The position numbers and the translations under genes were made by a program. From Bacteroidota bacterium (GTDB taxonomy: Bacteria > Bacteroidota > Ignavibacteria > Kapaibacteriales > UBA2268), in the NCBI GenBank assembly GCA_017428585.1, contig JAFRQN010000316.1, positions 1 to 8,142 of the forward strand: 8,142 nt of DNA. Reading direction: 5' to 3'. Of this stretch, positions 1 through 7,162 are shown one piece after another. Each line of letters opens with the position of its first letter. The first letter of the stretch is position 1. The notes below the pieces were generated by a model. That model saw nothing but the letters and a program-made list of their open reading frames with translations. It was not told the DNA's origin and searched no databases.

Positions 1-1858
1 GTAGTTGATTATCTATTATTGGAAAACAAGTATCATTATCTAATCTTATACCATACTCCAACATATCTAAACAACCATTATCTTTTATTTGAATTTTTGG
101 TCCTGAACAACTTTTTAATATACGTATGTCTTTCAATCTAATATCGTTATATGTATATACTTTGATTTTTAAACTATCTATATCTGAACAATCTGAACAA
201 TGTCTTCTTACTACAAACTCAGTTTCACAAATGTCTAAACTATCTTTTAATCTAAAATTAATTTTTTTTGTATTATGACTATCATAAAATGGAACGGTTA
301 TAAATTTACTACTATCTATATTGGAAAATTCATAATTGCAAATACTTGATAATTTTATCTTATCAAATGTAGACGGATTGGCTCTGAAATAATATGCCAT
401 ACTGTCTTCAACATATATACAATTAGTATCATTTATAGCAAAATAATTATTTTTTAATTTTATATGGAAATATAAATCTTCCCTAACTGTATCAGGATAA
501 CCTTGGTTGCTAATTACTTTTTCTATTTCGGCTCGTAAAATAAAATTTTTATCCGTTATATTTTTTTTATAATCTTGAAGATTAAATACGTTGTTATTTG
601 ACTCTAATAAAGAATCATTCTCATCATACCAATTTATTTTTAGTCCTAAGTATTCTATTTCCTGTGTATGACCTATTCTAATCTCTTTTATATCTTCAAT
701 ACATACAGAATATGAATTTTCAAAATGTCTTAAATTATAACCGCAACAATCATCAACAGTTGGATATAAAAACTGTTTTGTGTTATCCTGATTAACTAAA
801 TATAAAGATAAAGAATTGGCAAAGTGCTTATTTATATATACACCAGTATTATATAAATTATCGTTATCAACAATCAAATTTTTGAAAATTACTCTTTGTG
901 TACTTGAATACTGCTCAGATTCCGCTCCTCCAGCTATTCCCCAATTTACAGTAGAATTGGATTGAGAAAGGGTTGGTATAACTTGTCCTAAACTATCAAA
1001 TGTTCTTATATAACGTAGATTAAAATCATCTTGTGTCATTTTATTTTTTACATATACATATAACTTATATTTATTATTACTTTTAAACCATTTAATACGC
1101 ACACAATATATATCTGAAGAGGCTTTAACATCGTAATGATTTGTATCTATTTCTTCATATACTGAGTTTAGTGGATAATGACATAAGTGATAATCATTTA
1201 CAAGAGCTATATGATCAATTTTAGGTTTACCTGAATTAGGTTCATCACATAAACTTAATTGATAATTAGTACTATCTTCATCACAATATGTATCGAATTC
1301 TAATGCAATATAATAATTTGGCATGTTACAACCATATTCTGGATGTATACCATTAGTAGTATCAAAAGGAATAGCTCCAAGAAATTTACCAGGTGAACCA
1401 ATATAAGTTTTTAAATCATTAGTATCAGCTTTTGGTATCATTACAAAAGCTATCCCCATCCCACCTTTACACATAGAATCATTATTAGACCAACATCTTG
1501 TTCCTATTTCATTGGTATCACTAAACTGTAATTCTAAATCTAATAAAAAATCCTTTGTTAAATCTAATTCCATCTTATTCCACATTATAGTACGCTGTGA
1601 AAAATGATTATAAATGGAACTATTAACCTTATATACAGTAGTTAAGTTAAAACGAACTAAATCTGAGTTTATGTCATCAGAAGAACTATAACTAATATAT
1701 TTCAAGCCAGGTATTGAATCTGATGATGTAATTACATAAAAATCACCAAGATTACGTTTAGCATCTACTACAAAAAGAGTTGTATTTTCTGCAAATAAAT
1801 TATTGTAAAATAGAGTTGATAATAAAATGGATATAATAAAAAGTAATTTTTTTTGCAT
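1..1858 (-). CDS. Secreted L-type lectin-domain protein, 3' end beyond window (partial)
   Basis: An open frame of 619 codons reads leftward from an ATG at 1858 without a stop and leaves the window. The N-terminus (MQKKLLFIISILL...) is a typical Sec signal peptide, with likely cleavage after LFA near residue 22. Residues about 25-330 look like a legume/L-type lectin fold: GGMGIAFV (132-139), IALEFDTY (184-191), KIDHIALV (213-220) and a late WGIAGG strand (306-311) match the order of hallmark motifs in bacterial lectin_legB-like domains. Such a domain would bind a glycan, but the ligand cannot be told. Residues about 350-619 are beta-rich, with scattered cysteines (CSDCSD near 553) and no family I recognise; in Bacteroidota such lectins often continue into Ig-like/PKD-like modules and a gliding-motility or T9SS C-terminal domain, which would lie outside the window. 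The start is supported by the signal peptide and by a good AGGAGA ribosome site. The lectin call is fairly firm; the function is inferred. Confidence 0.85.
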   Translation of the reverse strand, partial: MQKKLLFIISILLSTLFYNNLFAENTTLFVVDAKRNLGDFYVITSSDSIPGLKYISYSSSDDINSDLVRFNLTTVYKVNSSIYNHFSQRTIMWNKMELDLTKDFLLDLELQFSDTNEIGTRCWSNNDSMCKGGMGIAFVMIPKADTNDLKTYIGSPGKFLGAIPFDTTNGIHPEYGCNMPNYYIALEFDTYCDEDSTNYQLSLCDEPNSGKPKIDHIALVNDYHLCHYPLNSVYEEIDTNHYDVKASSDIYCVRIKWFKSNNKYKLYVYVKNKMTQDDFNLRYIRTFDSLGQVIPTLSQSNSTVNWGIAGGAESEQYSSTQRVIFKNLIVDNDNLYNTGVYINKHFANSLSLYLVNQDNTKQFLYPTVDDCCGYNLRHFENSYSVCIEDIKEIRIGHTQEIEYLGLKINWYDENDSLLESNNNVFNLQDYKKNITDKNFILRAEIEKVISNQGYPDTVREDLYFHIKLKNNYFAINDTNCIYVEDSMAYYFRANPSTFDKIKLSSICNYEFSNIDSSKFITVPFYDSHNTKKINFRLKDSLDICETEFVVRRHCSDCSDIDSLKIKVYTYNDIRLKDIRILKSCSGPKIQIKDNGCLDMLEYGIRLDNDTCFPIIDNQL

Positions 1859-1864
1859 ATTTTA

Positions 1865-1870
1865 TCTCCT
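1865..1870 (-). promoter_or_regulatory. Shine-Dalgarno site of the lectin gene
   Basis: On the minus strand the sequence reads AGGAGA, then six bases (TAAAAT), then the ATG at 1858. This is a near-ideal Shine-Dalgarno site and fixes the start of the lectin gene. It is notable because Bacteroidota genes often lack such a site, and the other three genes here have none or only a weak or badly spaced match. Confidence 0.7.
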
Positions 1871-1927
1871 AAAATATGTTTAACAATTTAATATCTTATA
1901 AAAATAAATATACTGAAATATTACTAT

Positions 1928-1980
1928 ATAAACAAATATAATTTTTTTTATTTTTCATAAAAATAAAAATATTTGTTTAT
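1928..1980. repeat. 12-bp inverted repeat in the divergent intergenic region
   Basis: ATAAACAAATAT (1928-1939) and ATATTTGTTTAT (1969-1980) are perfect reverse complements separated by a 29-base A/T-rich spacer. The dyad could be an operator for a dimeric regulator or a hairpin in the lectin-gene leader. In such AT-rich DNA chance is a real alternative, though the embedded CAAA/TTTG makes the match somewhat less trivial than pure A/T runs. Confidence 0.5.
1933..1940 (-). promoter_or_regulatory. Possible -7 box for the lectin gene
   Basis: The minus strand reads TATATTTG, an exact match to the Bacteroidota -7 consensus TAnnTTTG. It would start a transcript near 1928, giving a leader of about 70 bases. 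No clear TTG is seen at the -33 position, so the call is weak. The box lies inside the left arm of the inverted repeat, so a protein bound there could block or steer it. Confidence 0.35.
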
Positions 1981-2127
1981 TATTAAAAATTTTTATATTT
2001 TTATAGATTTAAAAATAAGTTATATATTTTTAATGTGGGATTTATTAATTTATTTTAATAAATAAAAAATCATAAAATCAAAAAAAGGCACAAAATTTGA
2101 TAATATAATAAATTTAATTATACAAAA

Positions 2128-2155
2128 TTGAAAAAAAGTTGTCTTTTATATATTG
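2128..2155 (+). promoter_or_regulatory. Weak promoter candidate for the T9SS repeat protein
   Basis: TTG (2128-2130) is followed after 18 bases by TATATTG (2149-2155), an imperfect, one-base-short version of the TTG-N19-TAnnTTTG pattern. It would leave a leader of roughly 70 bases before the ATG at 2233. It is the best candidate I found upstream of this gene, but the match is imperfect and the region is biased in composition. Confidence 0.28.
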
Positions 2156-2232
2156 TATGATGCAAAATATATAAATGGTATAAACGACAAAGGAAATAAT
2201 TATTAATTTTATAAATTTATTTAGGTTTTTTT

Positions 2233-5200
2233 ATGAGTAAAAAACTCTTTTTAACGTTATTATTTATGGGATGCTGCTTATTTGGTGCATTTGATGCGTA
2301 TGCAGCAGCAACATTAAATAAACCAGTTGATAGCGCTGCTTGTTTAGATTCAAGAACAGCCATAGAATTTGGATGGAAAAATACTGCAACTGGAGTAGAG
2401 TCATATAAGGTATTGATTTATGGCAGAACTTGTTCTGATTATCAATATTCAGATTATGATTTAATGGTTTCAGAAGAATTTTCTTTAACTCAAACTTCAA
2501 CATCATATTTTCTATATCCATCACATCAATACAAATGGAAAGTGATAACTTTCTATACACCAGGATCTGGAAAAAGTCCTGATACATCAGAGACAAGAAC
2601 ATTCTTCACAGCTGATTTGCCTGATATCAAACTCTTAAATGACAGCGGCGAACATTGTGCTTATGGAGAAGTACAGGAGACTTTAGGTGTTAAAGCTATT
2701 TTCCCTTTGCAATGGAATCATCCATATAGTGAATTAGTCAAGATTGAAATTGCTGTTGATGAAGAATATGGCAAATCTGTTTCATATATTGTATCTGGTA
2801 TTAATGGAGAATATGATTTGCAGCTGCCATACGATACAACTTGCACTATTAGATTAAGAACAGTATCTTTCTTTGATTCTGAATGTGTTGGTCCTTGGAG
2901 CGATCTTTTAACTGTAAAAATGTTAAAGAGACCAGCTGCACCTGAATTTTCTGAATATTCTATTCCTGATGGATCATTATGTGAGCCTGTAACTCCTATG
3001 TTCAAATGGCAACGTATTGATACAACAAGAAATACTATAAGATATTATGTTGAAGTATCAGATGATCCAAGTTTTGAAAATATATTAAATACTTTTGGCA
3101 GCAATGCTGATACAGTACAAGGTTTTGTTAACAAATTTAGAAGTACATTCTTCTGGCGTATCTTTGCAGTTGATGAATTGACAGGCTGTATATCAGATTA
3201 TTCTGATATTCGCAGTTTTACTACATTGCCAGAACCAGTAGTATTGCGTACTCCTGAAAATAATGCAAAAGGTGCAGAAGCATTCAAGGCAAATTCTAAA
3301 AATGTTATAGAATTTACTTGGGAAAATAAAAATGATTTGGAAGAAGGCGCTTATGTATATGTAATTCAAGTTGCTAATTCAGATAATTTCTCTGATACAA
3401 CAATAGTAGAATGCGATACAGTTTCTGTTGAAACTAAATGCAGCTATGATTTTGAATTAAACAGTGATTTATATAACAAGACTTTATTCTGGCGTGTTCA
3501 AACTGTTTTGAAAGAATCTCCATCTTCAGAAGATGGTTGTGCATCAGCTTGGAGTGAAATTAGAGATTTCAAAACACCTTATAAGACACCAACTATTGTA
3601 TATCCTACTGAAACAGAAACTTGCTTCAATGGTTCAAACCCATTAAAATGGATTAGAACACCAGAAGCACGCGGTTACGAAATCTATTTATCAACTGATA
3701 AAAATTTTGCTGACAACAAAACTCAAGTTTATAATATTAATCTTGGTATTGATTCAATGTATATTGAATTTAACTTAGAACATGAAACAAAATACTATTG
3801 GAAAATAAGAGCAATCGATACTCTTAATAATAGTTTCTTCTCAGATGTTGTAGAATTTAGAACGATTACAATGCCAACCAAATTGCTTGATCCTTCAAAT
3901 GGCATGGGCGGTGTGCATTCACCTATAGTATTTAATTGGCAGGCTCGTGAAGAAGCATTCTATACTTTCCAATTAGCATTAGATGAAGATTTCACTAAAG
4001 TTGTTTTAGATACTAATTTGAAAGATCCTAATATTCAATTAAACTTGAATGCAAACAACCAAACTTATTACTGGCGTGTATCAGTTACTTTATTAAATGA
4101 TATATTATGTCCAAGTGAATTTACTGAACCTTATTTCTTTGTAACTAATTTAGCAGCTCCTATTTTGGAATCTCCAAAAGATAATGAAGAATTAGAAGTT
4201 AATGAAGTTATTATGAGATGGTCTGAAGTTGGAAATGCAACAAGATATCAATTACAAATATCTAAAGATTCAACATTTACAAAGAATTTAGAACACATTG
4301 TTAAATTAGTAGATAATTTCTATTATAAACATTCTTTGGATGAAATATCTGTTTATTATTGGCGTGTTAAAGCATTAAATGACAGTACAGAAAGTGCATG
4401 GTCAAATTATAGATCATTCAAAACTGGATTGGAATCACCAAGTATTCCTATCTTAATAGATCCTATTCGTGGATTGACAAAACTTCCTGCTCAACCTACT
4501 TTAGTATGGAATAAATGTTCTAATACTAAGTATTATGAATTAGAATATTCAACAGATTCTAATTTTGCTAATAATAATGTTTTAATTTCTGGTATAACAG
4601 ATACTGCTTATACTATTGAAGAACCGCTTGATTTCTACACTACTTATTATTGGCACGTAAGAGCTGTAAATGACAGTTTACTTGTAAACGATGATGATAC
4701 AACATCTATCCATTATACTGTAGTAAGCAAATGGAGTGATGAATGGAACTTCAAGACAATTAAATCTATGCCAGAAGGAAAAGTTGAACTGCTTTCACCT
4801 TTAAACGGTGCAGCTGATTTAATTTGGGACGAAATAGTATTGAAATGGAAGAGTGTAGATGCAGCAGAATTCTATAAATTACAAGTATCTGAATCTAAAG
4901 AATTTGATTCATTTGTAATTAATGTATCAAGAATTGCTGATACTAAATACTCAACTCTAAGATACCTCGATACAAGTCATTGCTATTATTGGAGAGTATG
5001 TGCTGGAAATGAATCTGGTACTACTGACTGGTCTGATGTATGGAGCTTTACTACTTCAGAATTAATGTCAATTTATAATACAAGTGTATTCGAAGCTCTT
5101 GAGTTATCTCCAAATCCAGCTTATAACAACTTAAATATTAAATTCAACGCTTTAAGAAATATGAATGCTTCATTGCATATTGTTAATACTGAAGGTGTTG

Positions 5201-5346
5201 AAGCTGCTGTTATAAGTGGCAATTATTCAGAAGGTCTTAATGATGTAAATATTAACGTATCTGCTTTAAGCAGCGGAAGCTATATTTGCTACATTATGTC
5301 TGAAGGAAAACTTATTGCATCAACACAATTTGTAATCGTGAAATAG
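2233..5346 (+). CDS. Secreted multi-FnIII-like repeat protein with T9SS sorting domain
   Basis: The 1037-residue product is exported and probably cell-surface-attached or released. Residues 1-24 form a Sec signal peptide (hydrophobic core LFLTLLFMGCCLF, cleavage expected after AYA). The cysteines at 14-15 lack a good lipobox, so signal peptidase I is favoured over a lipoprotein. Residues about 27-942 are nine divergent repeats of roughly 90-115 residues resembling fibronectin type III domains, with a recurring YYWRV core strand followed by WS and F-T. Residues about 953-1037 match the type A T9SS C-terminal sorting domain: LSPNPA (958-963), a central IVNTEG, SGSY (1014-1017) and a terminal FVIVK. 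No catalytic domain is recognisable, so an adhesin, matrix or scaffold role is inferred only from the repeats. The start is fixed by the signal peptide; a weak TAGG lies upstream. A terminator follows the stop, so it appears monocistronic. Confidence 0.92.
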   Translation: MSKKLFLTLLFMGCCLFGAFDAYAAATLNKPVDSAACLDSRTAIEFGWKNTATGVESYKVLIYGRTCSDYQYSDYDLMVSEEFSLTQTSTSYFLYPSHQYKWKVITFYTPGSGKSPDTSETRTFFTADLPDIKLLNDSGEHCAYGEVQETLGVKAIFPLQWNHPYSELVKIEIAVDEEYGKSVSYIVSGINGEYDLQLPYDTTCTIRLRTVSFFDSECVGPWSDLLTVKMLKRPAAPEFSEYSIPDGSLCEPVTPMFKWQRIDTTRNTIRYYVEVSDDPSFENILNTFGSNADTVQGFVNKFRSTFFWRIFAVDELTGCISDYSDIRSFTTLPEPVVLRTPENNAKGAEAFKANSKNVIEFTWENKNDLEEGAYVYVIQVANSDNFSDTTIVECDTVSVETKCSYDFELNSDLYNKTLFWRVQTVLKESPSSEDGCASAWSEIRDFKTPYKTPTIVYPTETETCFNGSNPLKWIRTPEARGYEIYLSTDKNFADNKTQVYNINLGIDSMYIEFNLEHETKYYWKIRAIDTLNNSFFSDVVEFRTITMPTKLLDPSNGMGGVHSPIVFNWQAREEAFYTFQLALDEDFTKVVLDTNLKDPNIQLNLNANNQTYYWRVSVTLLNDILCPSEFTEPYFFVTNLAAPILESPKDNEELEVNEVIMRWSEVGNATRYQLQISKDSTFTKNLEHIVKLVDNFYYKHSLDEISVYYWRVKALNDSTESAWSNYRSFKTGLESPSIPILIDPIRGLTKLPAQPTLVWNKCSNTKYYELEYSTDSNFANNNVLISGITDTAYTIEEPLDFYTTYYWHVRAVNDSLLVNDDDTTSIHYTVVSKWSDEWNFKTIKSMPEGKVELLSPLNGAADLIWDEIVLKWKSVDAAEFYKLQVSESKEFDSFVINVSRIADTKYSTLRYLDTSHCYYWRVCAGNESGTTDWSDVWSFTTSELMSIYNTSVFEALELSPNPAYNNLNIKFNALRNMNASLHIVNTEGVEAAVISGNYSEGLNDVNINVSALSSGSYICYIMSEGKLIASTQFVIVK
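2311..5058 (+). repeat. Nine tandem FnIII-like protein repeats
   Basis: The core-strand motifs occur at residues 100 (YKWKV), 205 (TIRLR, degenerate), 306 (FFWRI), 418 (LFWRV), 521 (YYWKI), 612 (YYWRV), 708 (YYWRV), 805 (YYWHV) and 918 (YYWRV). Each is followed 10-35 residues later by a WS-like and F-T segment that closes the repeat, and most repeats then begin with a proline-containing linker. The repeats are too different at DNA level to suggest recent duplication or phase-variable expansion. Repeat 2 is the most degenerate. Boundaries are approximate. Confidence 0.75.
5089..5343 (+). other. T9SS C-terminal sorting domain (within the repeat protein)
   Basis: The last 85 residues or so carry the pattern of the Por secretion system sorting domain: a LSPNPA start, a strand NNLNIKF, a central IVNTEG, a SGSYI turn and a short final strand ending in lysine. 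In the family this domain directs passage through the outer membrane by T9SS and is usually cleaved, with attachment to A-LPS or release. No T9SS component gene is present in the window. Confidence 0.85.
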
Positions 5347-5414
5347 AATATAAATTTGTGAAAAACAATAATTAATTTATGTTTTTTAATTTATTTTTAA
5401 CATAACTTTACCTG

Positions 5415-5442
5415 AGAGCAGCTGCAAAGCTGCTCTTTTTTT
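5415..5442 (+). terminator. Intrinsic terminator after the T9SS repeat protein
   Basis: AGAGCAGCT (5415-5423) pairs perfectly with AGCTGCTCT (5428-5436) around a GCAA tetraloop of the stable GNRA type, followed by an uninterrupted T run to 5442. It lies about 70 bases after the stop codon. It is one of the few GC-rich spots in the intergenic DNA, which supports a real function, and it separates this gene from gcvPB. Confidence 0.9.
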
Positions 5443-5482
5443 ATTATAATTTATTAATTATTGTATTTTTTATAAAAAAATG

Positions 5483-5512
5483 TTGTTATTAGAAAAAAAA
5501 ATTGTATTTTTG
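5483..5512 (+). promoter_or_regulatory. Bacteroidota-type promoter of gcvPB
   Basis: TTG (5483-5485), exactly 19 bases, then TATTTTTG (5505-5512) matches the primary-sigma pattern TTG-N19-TAnnTTTG known from Bacteroidota. Transcription would begin near 5517, giving a leader of about 95 bases. That leader is A/T-rich, and I see no glycine riboswitch or other structured element in it. Position downstream of a terminator and upstream of gcvPB fits the role. Confidence 0.65.
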
Positions 5513-5613
5513 TATGAATAAAATAGAAGAATTTTATTGAATGTTTTTAATAAATATTAGTTTATAAGAAATATAATTTTATTGCAGATAATTAACAATA
5601 TAAATATAGGGTT

Positions 5614-7059
5614 ATGGAAAATTTAATTTTTGAAAAAAGCAAATCTGGAAGAAAAGGGTATACTCTTCCTAAATTAGATGTTCCTGTAAAAGAAAATTTA
5701 ATTCCAAATAAATTTTTACGTAAAGAAGCAGCAAAATTGCCTGAAGTACCTGAAACAGATATTTCTCGTCATTATATACGTTTATCAAACTTAAATCATT
5801 GTATAGAAAAGGGATTTTATCCACTTGGTTCATGTACAATGAAATATAATCCAAAGGTAAATGAAATAACAGCATCCATGCCTGGCTTTACTGGCGTACA
5901 TCCTAATTTGCTTGGTGAATATTCACAAGGTTCATTAGAAATTATGTATGAATTAGGTGAAGCATTGAAGACTATCACAGGTATGAAAGGCGTTACTTTA
6001 CAACCTTCTGCTGGTGCTCAAGGCGAATTAACAGGTATTCTTTGTATTCGTGCATATTTCTTGGATCGCGGCGAAACTAATCGTACTAAGATATTAATTC
6101 CAGAATCAGCTCATGGAACAAATCCTGCTTCTGCAGTAACAGGCGGTTTCCAAACTGTTGTTGTTAAATGTGCTGCTAATGGTTCTATCGATCTTGATGA
6201 TTTGAAATCTAAACTTGGCGATGATATTGCTGGTATCATGATTACAAATCCTTCAACAATCGGTGTTTTTGAAAGCAATATAGTTGAAATAGAAAAATTA
6301 ATTCATGGCTGCGGTGGTTTAATGTATATGGATGGTGCTAACTTAAACGCACTATTAGGCATTACAACTCCTGGTCTTATGAAATTTGACTGTGTGCATA
6401 TTAATTTGCATAAAACTATGTCCACTCCTCATGGAGGCGGCGGACCAGGTTCTGGACCTATTTGTGTAAACGAAAAATTAGTTCCTTTCCTTCCAACTCC
6501 TCAAGTTGTTAAGGTAGGTGATAAATTTGAATTGCGTACAAAGAAAGATTTGCCAAAATCTATTGGACGTATGCATGAATTCTTTGGCAACTTTGCTATT
6601 TTTGTTCGTGCATTAACTTATATTAAGATGAATGGTCCAGAAGGATTGCGTCAAGTTAGTGAAAATGCTATTATAAATGCAAACTACGTACAATCAAAAT
6701 TAAAAGGCTATTATGCATTCCCTTATAATGTAAATTGTATGCATGAATGTGTTTGCAGTGCAGACTTGCAAAAGGCAAACGGTGTATCAGCAAAAGATAT
6801 TGGAAAACGTATGTTGGATTATGGTGTACATGCTCCTACAACATATTTCCCATTAATCGTGCATGAAGCATTGTTGATAGAACCAACTGAAACTGAAAAA
6901 TTAGAAGATTTGGATGCATTCTGCGATGTATTGATTACTATTGCTGAAGAAGCTAAAAATAATCCTCAATTAGTTTTGGATTCTCCTCTTACTACACCAG
7001 TAAGAAGACTTGATGATGCACTTGCTGTTAGACAGCCAAACTTAAAATATGAAATGTAA
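5614..7059 (+). CDS. gcvPB: Glycine dehydrogenase (decarboxylating) subunit 2, P-protein beta subunit
   Basis: This is the PLP-binding half of a split P-protein of the glycine cleavage system. With GcvPA it decarboxylates glycine and passes the aminomethyl group to lipoyl-GcvH in the cytoplasm. The 481-residue length is usual for the subunit. Visible hallmarks are YPLGSCTMKYNPK (69-81), QPSAGAQGE (130-138), SAHGTNPASA (165-174), DGANLNA (240-246) and NLHKT (264-268), in which K267 is the expected Schiff-base lysine, followed by a glycine-rich PHGGGGPGSGP loop. The fold is complete through the C-terminus, with no frameshift. The ATG is preceded by an in-register AT-rich leader without a properly spaced Shine-Dalgarno site. 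No gcvPA, gcvT or gcvH is adjacent, and the gene stands alone between two terminators with its own promoter. A fused P-protein is excluded because the N-terminal half is absent. Confidence 0.96.
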   Translation: MENLIFEKSKSGRKGYTLPKLDVPVKENLIPNKFLRKEAAKLPEVPETDISRHYIRLSNLNHCIEKGFYPLGSCTMKYNPKVNEITASMPGFTGVHPNLLGEYSQGSLEIMYELGEALKTITGMKGVTLQPSAGAQGELTGILCIRAYFLDRGETNRTKILIPESAHGTNPASAVTGGFQTVVVKCAANGSIDLDDLKSKLGDDIAGIMITNPSTIGVFESNIVEIEKLIHGCGGLMYMDGANLNALLGITTPGLMKFDCVHINLHKTMSTPHGGGGPGSGPICVNEKLVPFLPTPQVVKVGDKFELRTKKDLPKSIGRMHEFFGNFAIFVRALTYIKMNGPEGLRQVSENAIINANYVQSKLKGYYAFPYNVNCMHECVCSADLQKANGVSAKDIGKRMLDYGVHAPTTYFPLIVHEALLIEPTETEKLEDLDAFCDVLITIAEEAKNNPQLVLDSPLTTPVRRLDDALAVRQPNLKYEM

Positions 7060-7088
7060 TAAGATAGCATAAATTTCTTCATGAAATA

Positions 7089-7115
7089 AAAAAGGTGGAC
7101 ATTGTCCACCTTTTT
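7089..7115. terminator. Bidirectional terminator between gcvPB and nadA
   Basis: AAAAAGGTGGAC (7089-7100) pairs with GTCCACCTTTTT (7104-7115) around a three-base ATT loop. The GC-rich core GGTGGAC/GTCCACC is flanked by an A run on the left and a T run on the right, so it presents a U-tract to transcripts from either side. It sits 30 bases after the gcvPB stop and about 48 bases after the nadA stop, as expected for two convergent genes sharing one terminator. Confidence 0.9.
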
Positions 7116-7162
7116 ATGTTTTAAATTTTAATTTGTAACAAAATAATAAATATATAAGAGAA

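Larger units (their letters stand above)
1859..2232. other. AT-rich divergent intergenic region
   Basis: These 374 bases separate two divergently transcribed genes for exported proteins. They are almost entirely A and T, with long A and T runs, and I see no open frame, tRNA or structured RNA. They hold the ribosome site of the lectin gene, an inverted repeat at 1928-1980 and weak promoter-like boxes on both strands. Regulatory signals for both flanking genes must lie here if each gene is transcribed from its own start. Confidence 0.7.

Noticed and set aside
2092..2099. AAAATTTG as a -7 box for the T9SS gene
   Set aside because: It has a mismatch at the first conserved base and no TTG at the -33 distance.
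2041..2100. A/T-rich near-palindromic stretches suggestive of an origin or hairpin
   Set aside because: They consist only of A/T runs and short TTTATT/AATAAA matches expected by chance at this composition; no DnaA boxes or iterons are seen.
2268..2279. Lipoprotein signal (cysteines 14-15 in the T9SS protein)
   Set aside because: The residues before the cysteine (LFMG) do not match the lipobox well, and a normal AYA cleavage site follows the hydrophobic core; T9SS cargo usually uses signal peptidase I.
2264..3005. Two minus-strand open frames (2264-2602 and 2718-3005) inside the T9SS gene
   Set aside because: They are antisense to a gene with a signal peptide and recognisable repeats, have low-complexity translations, and have no ribosome site.
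5513..5613. Glycine riboswitch in the gcvPB leader
   Set aside because: Glycine riboswitches often precede gcv genes in other bacteria, but this leader is only about 95 bases, almost entirely A/T, and shows no GC-rich paired stems or conserved aptamer bases.
5669..5875. A 68-codon minus-strand open frame
   Set aside because: It is antisense to the conserved N-terminal part of gcvPB, with no support of its own.
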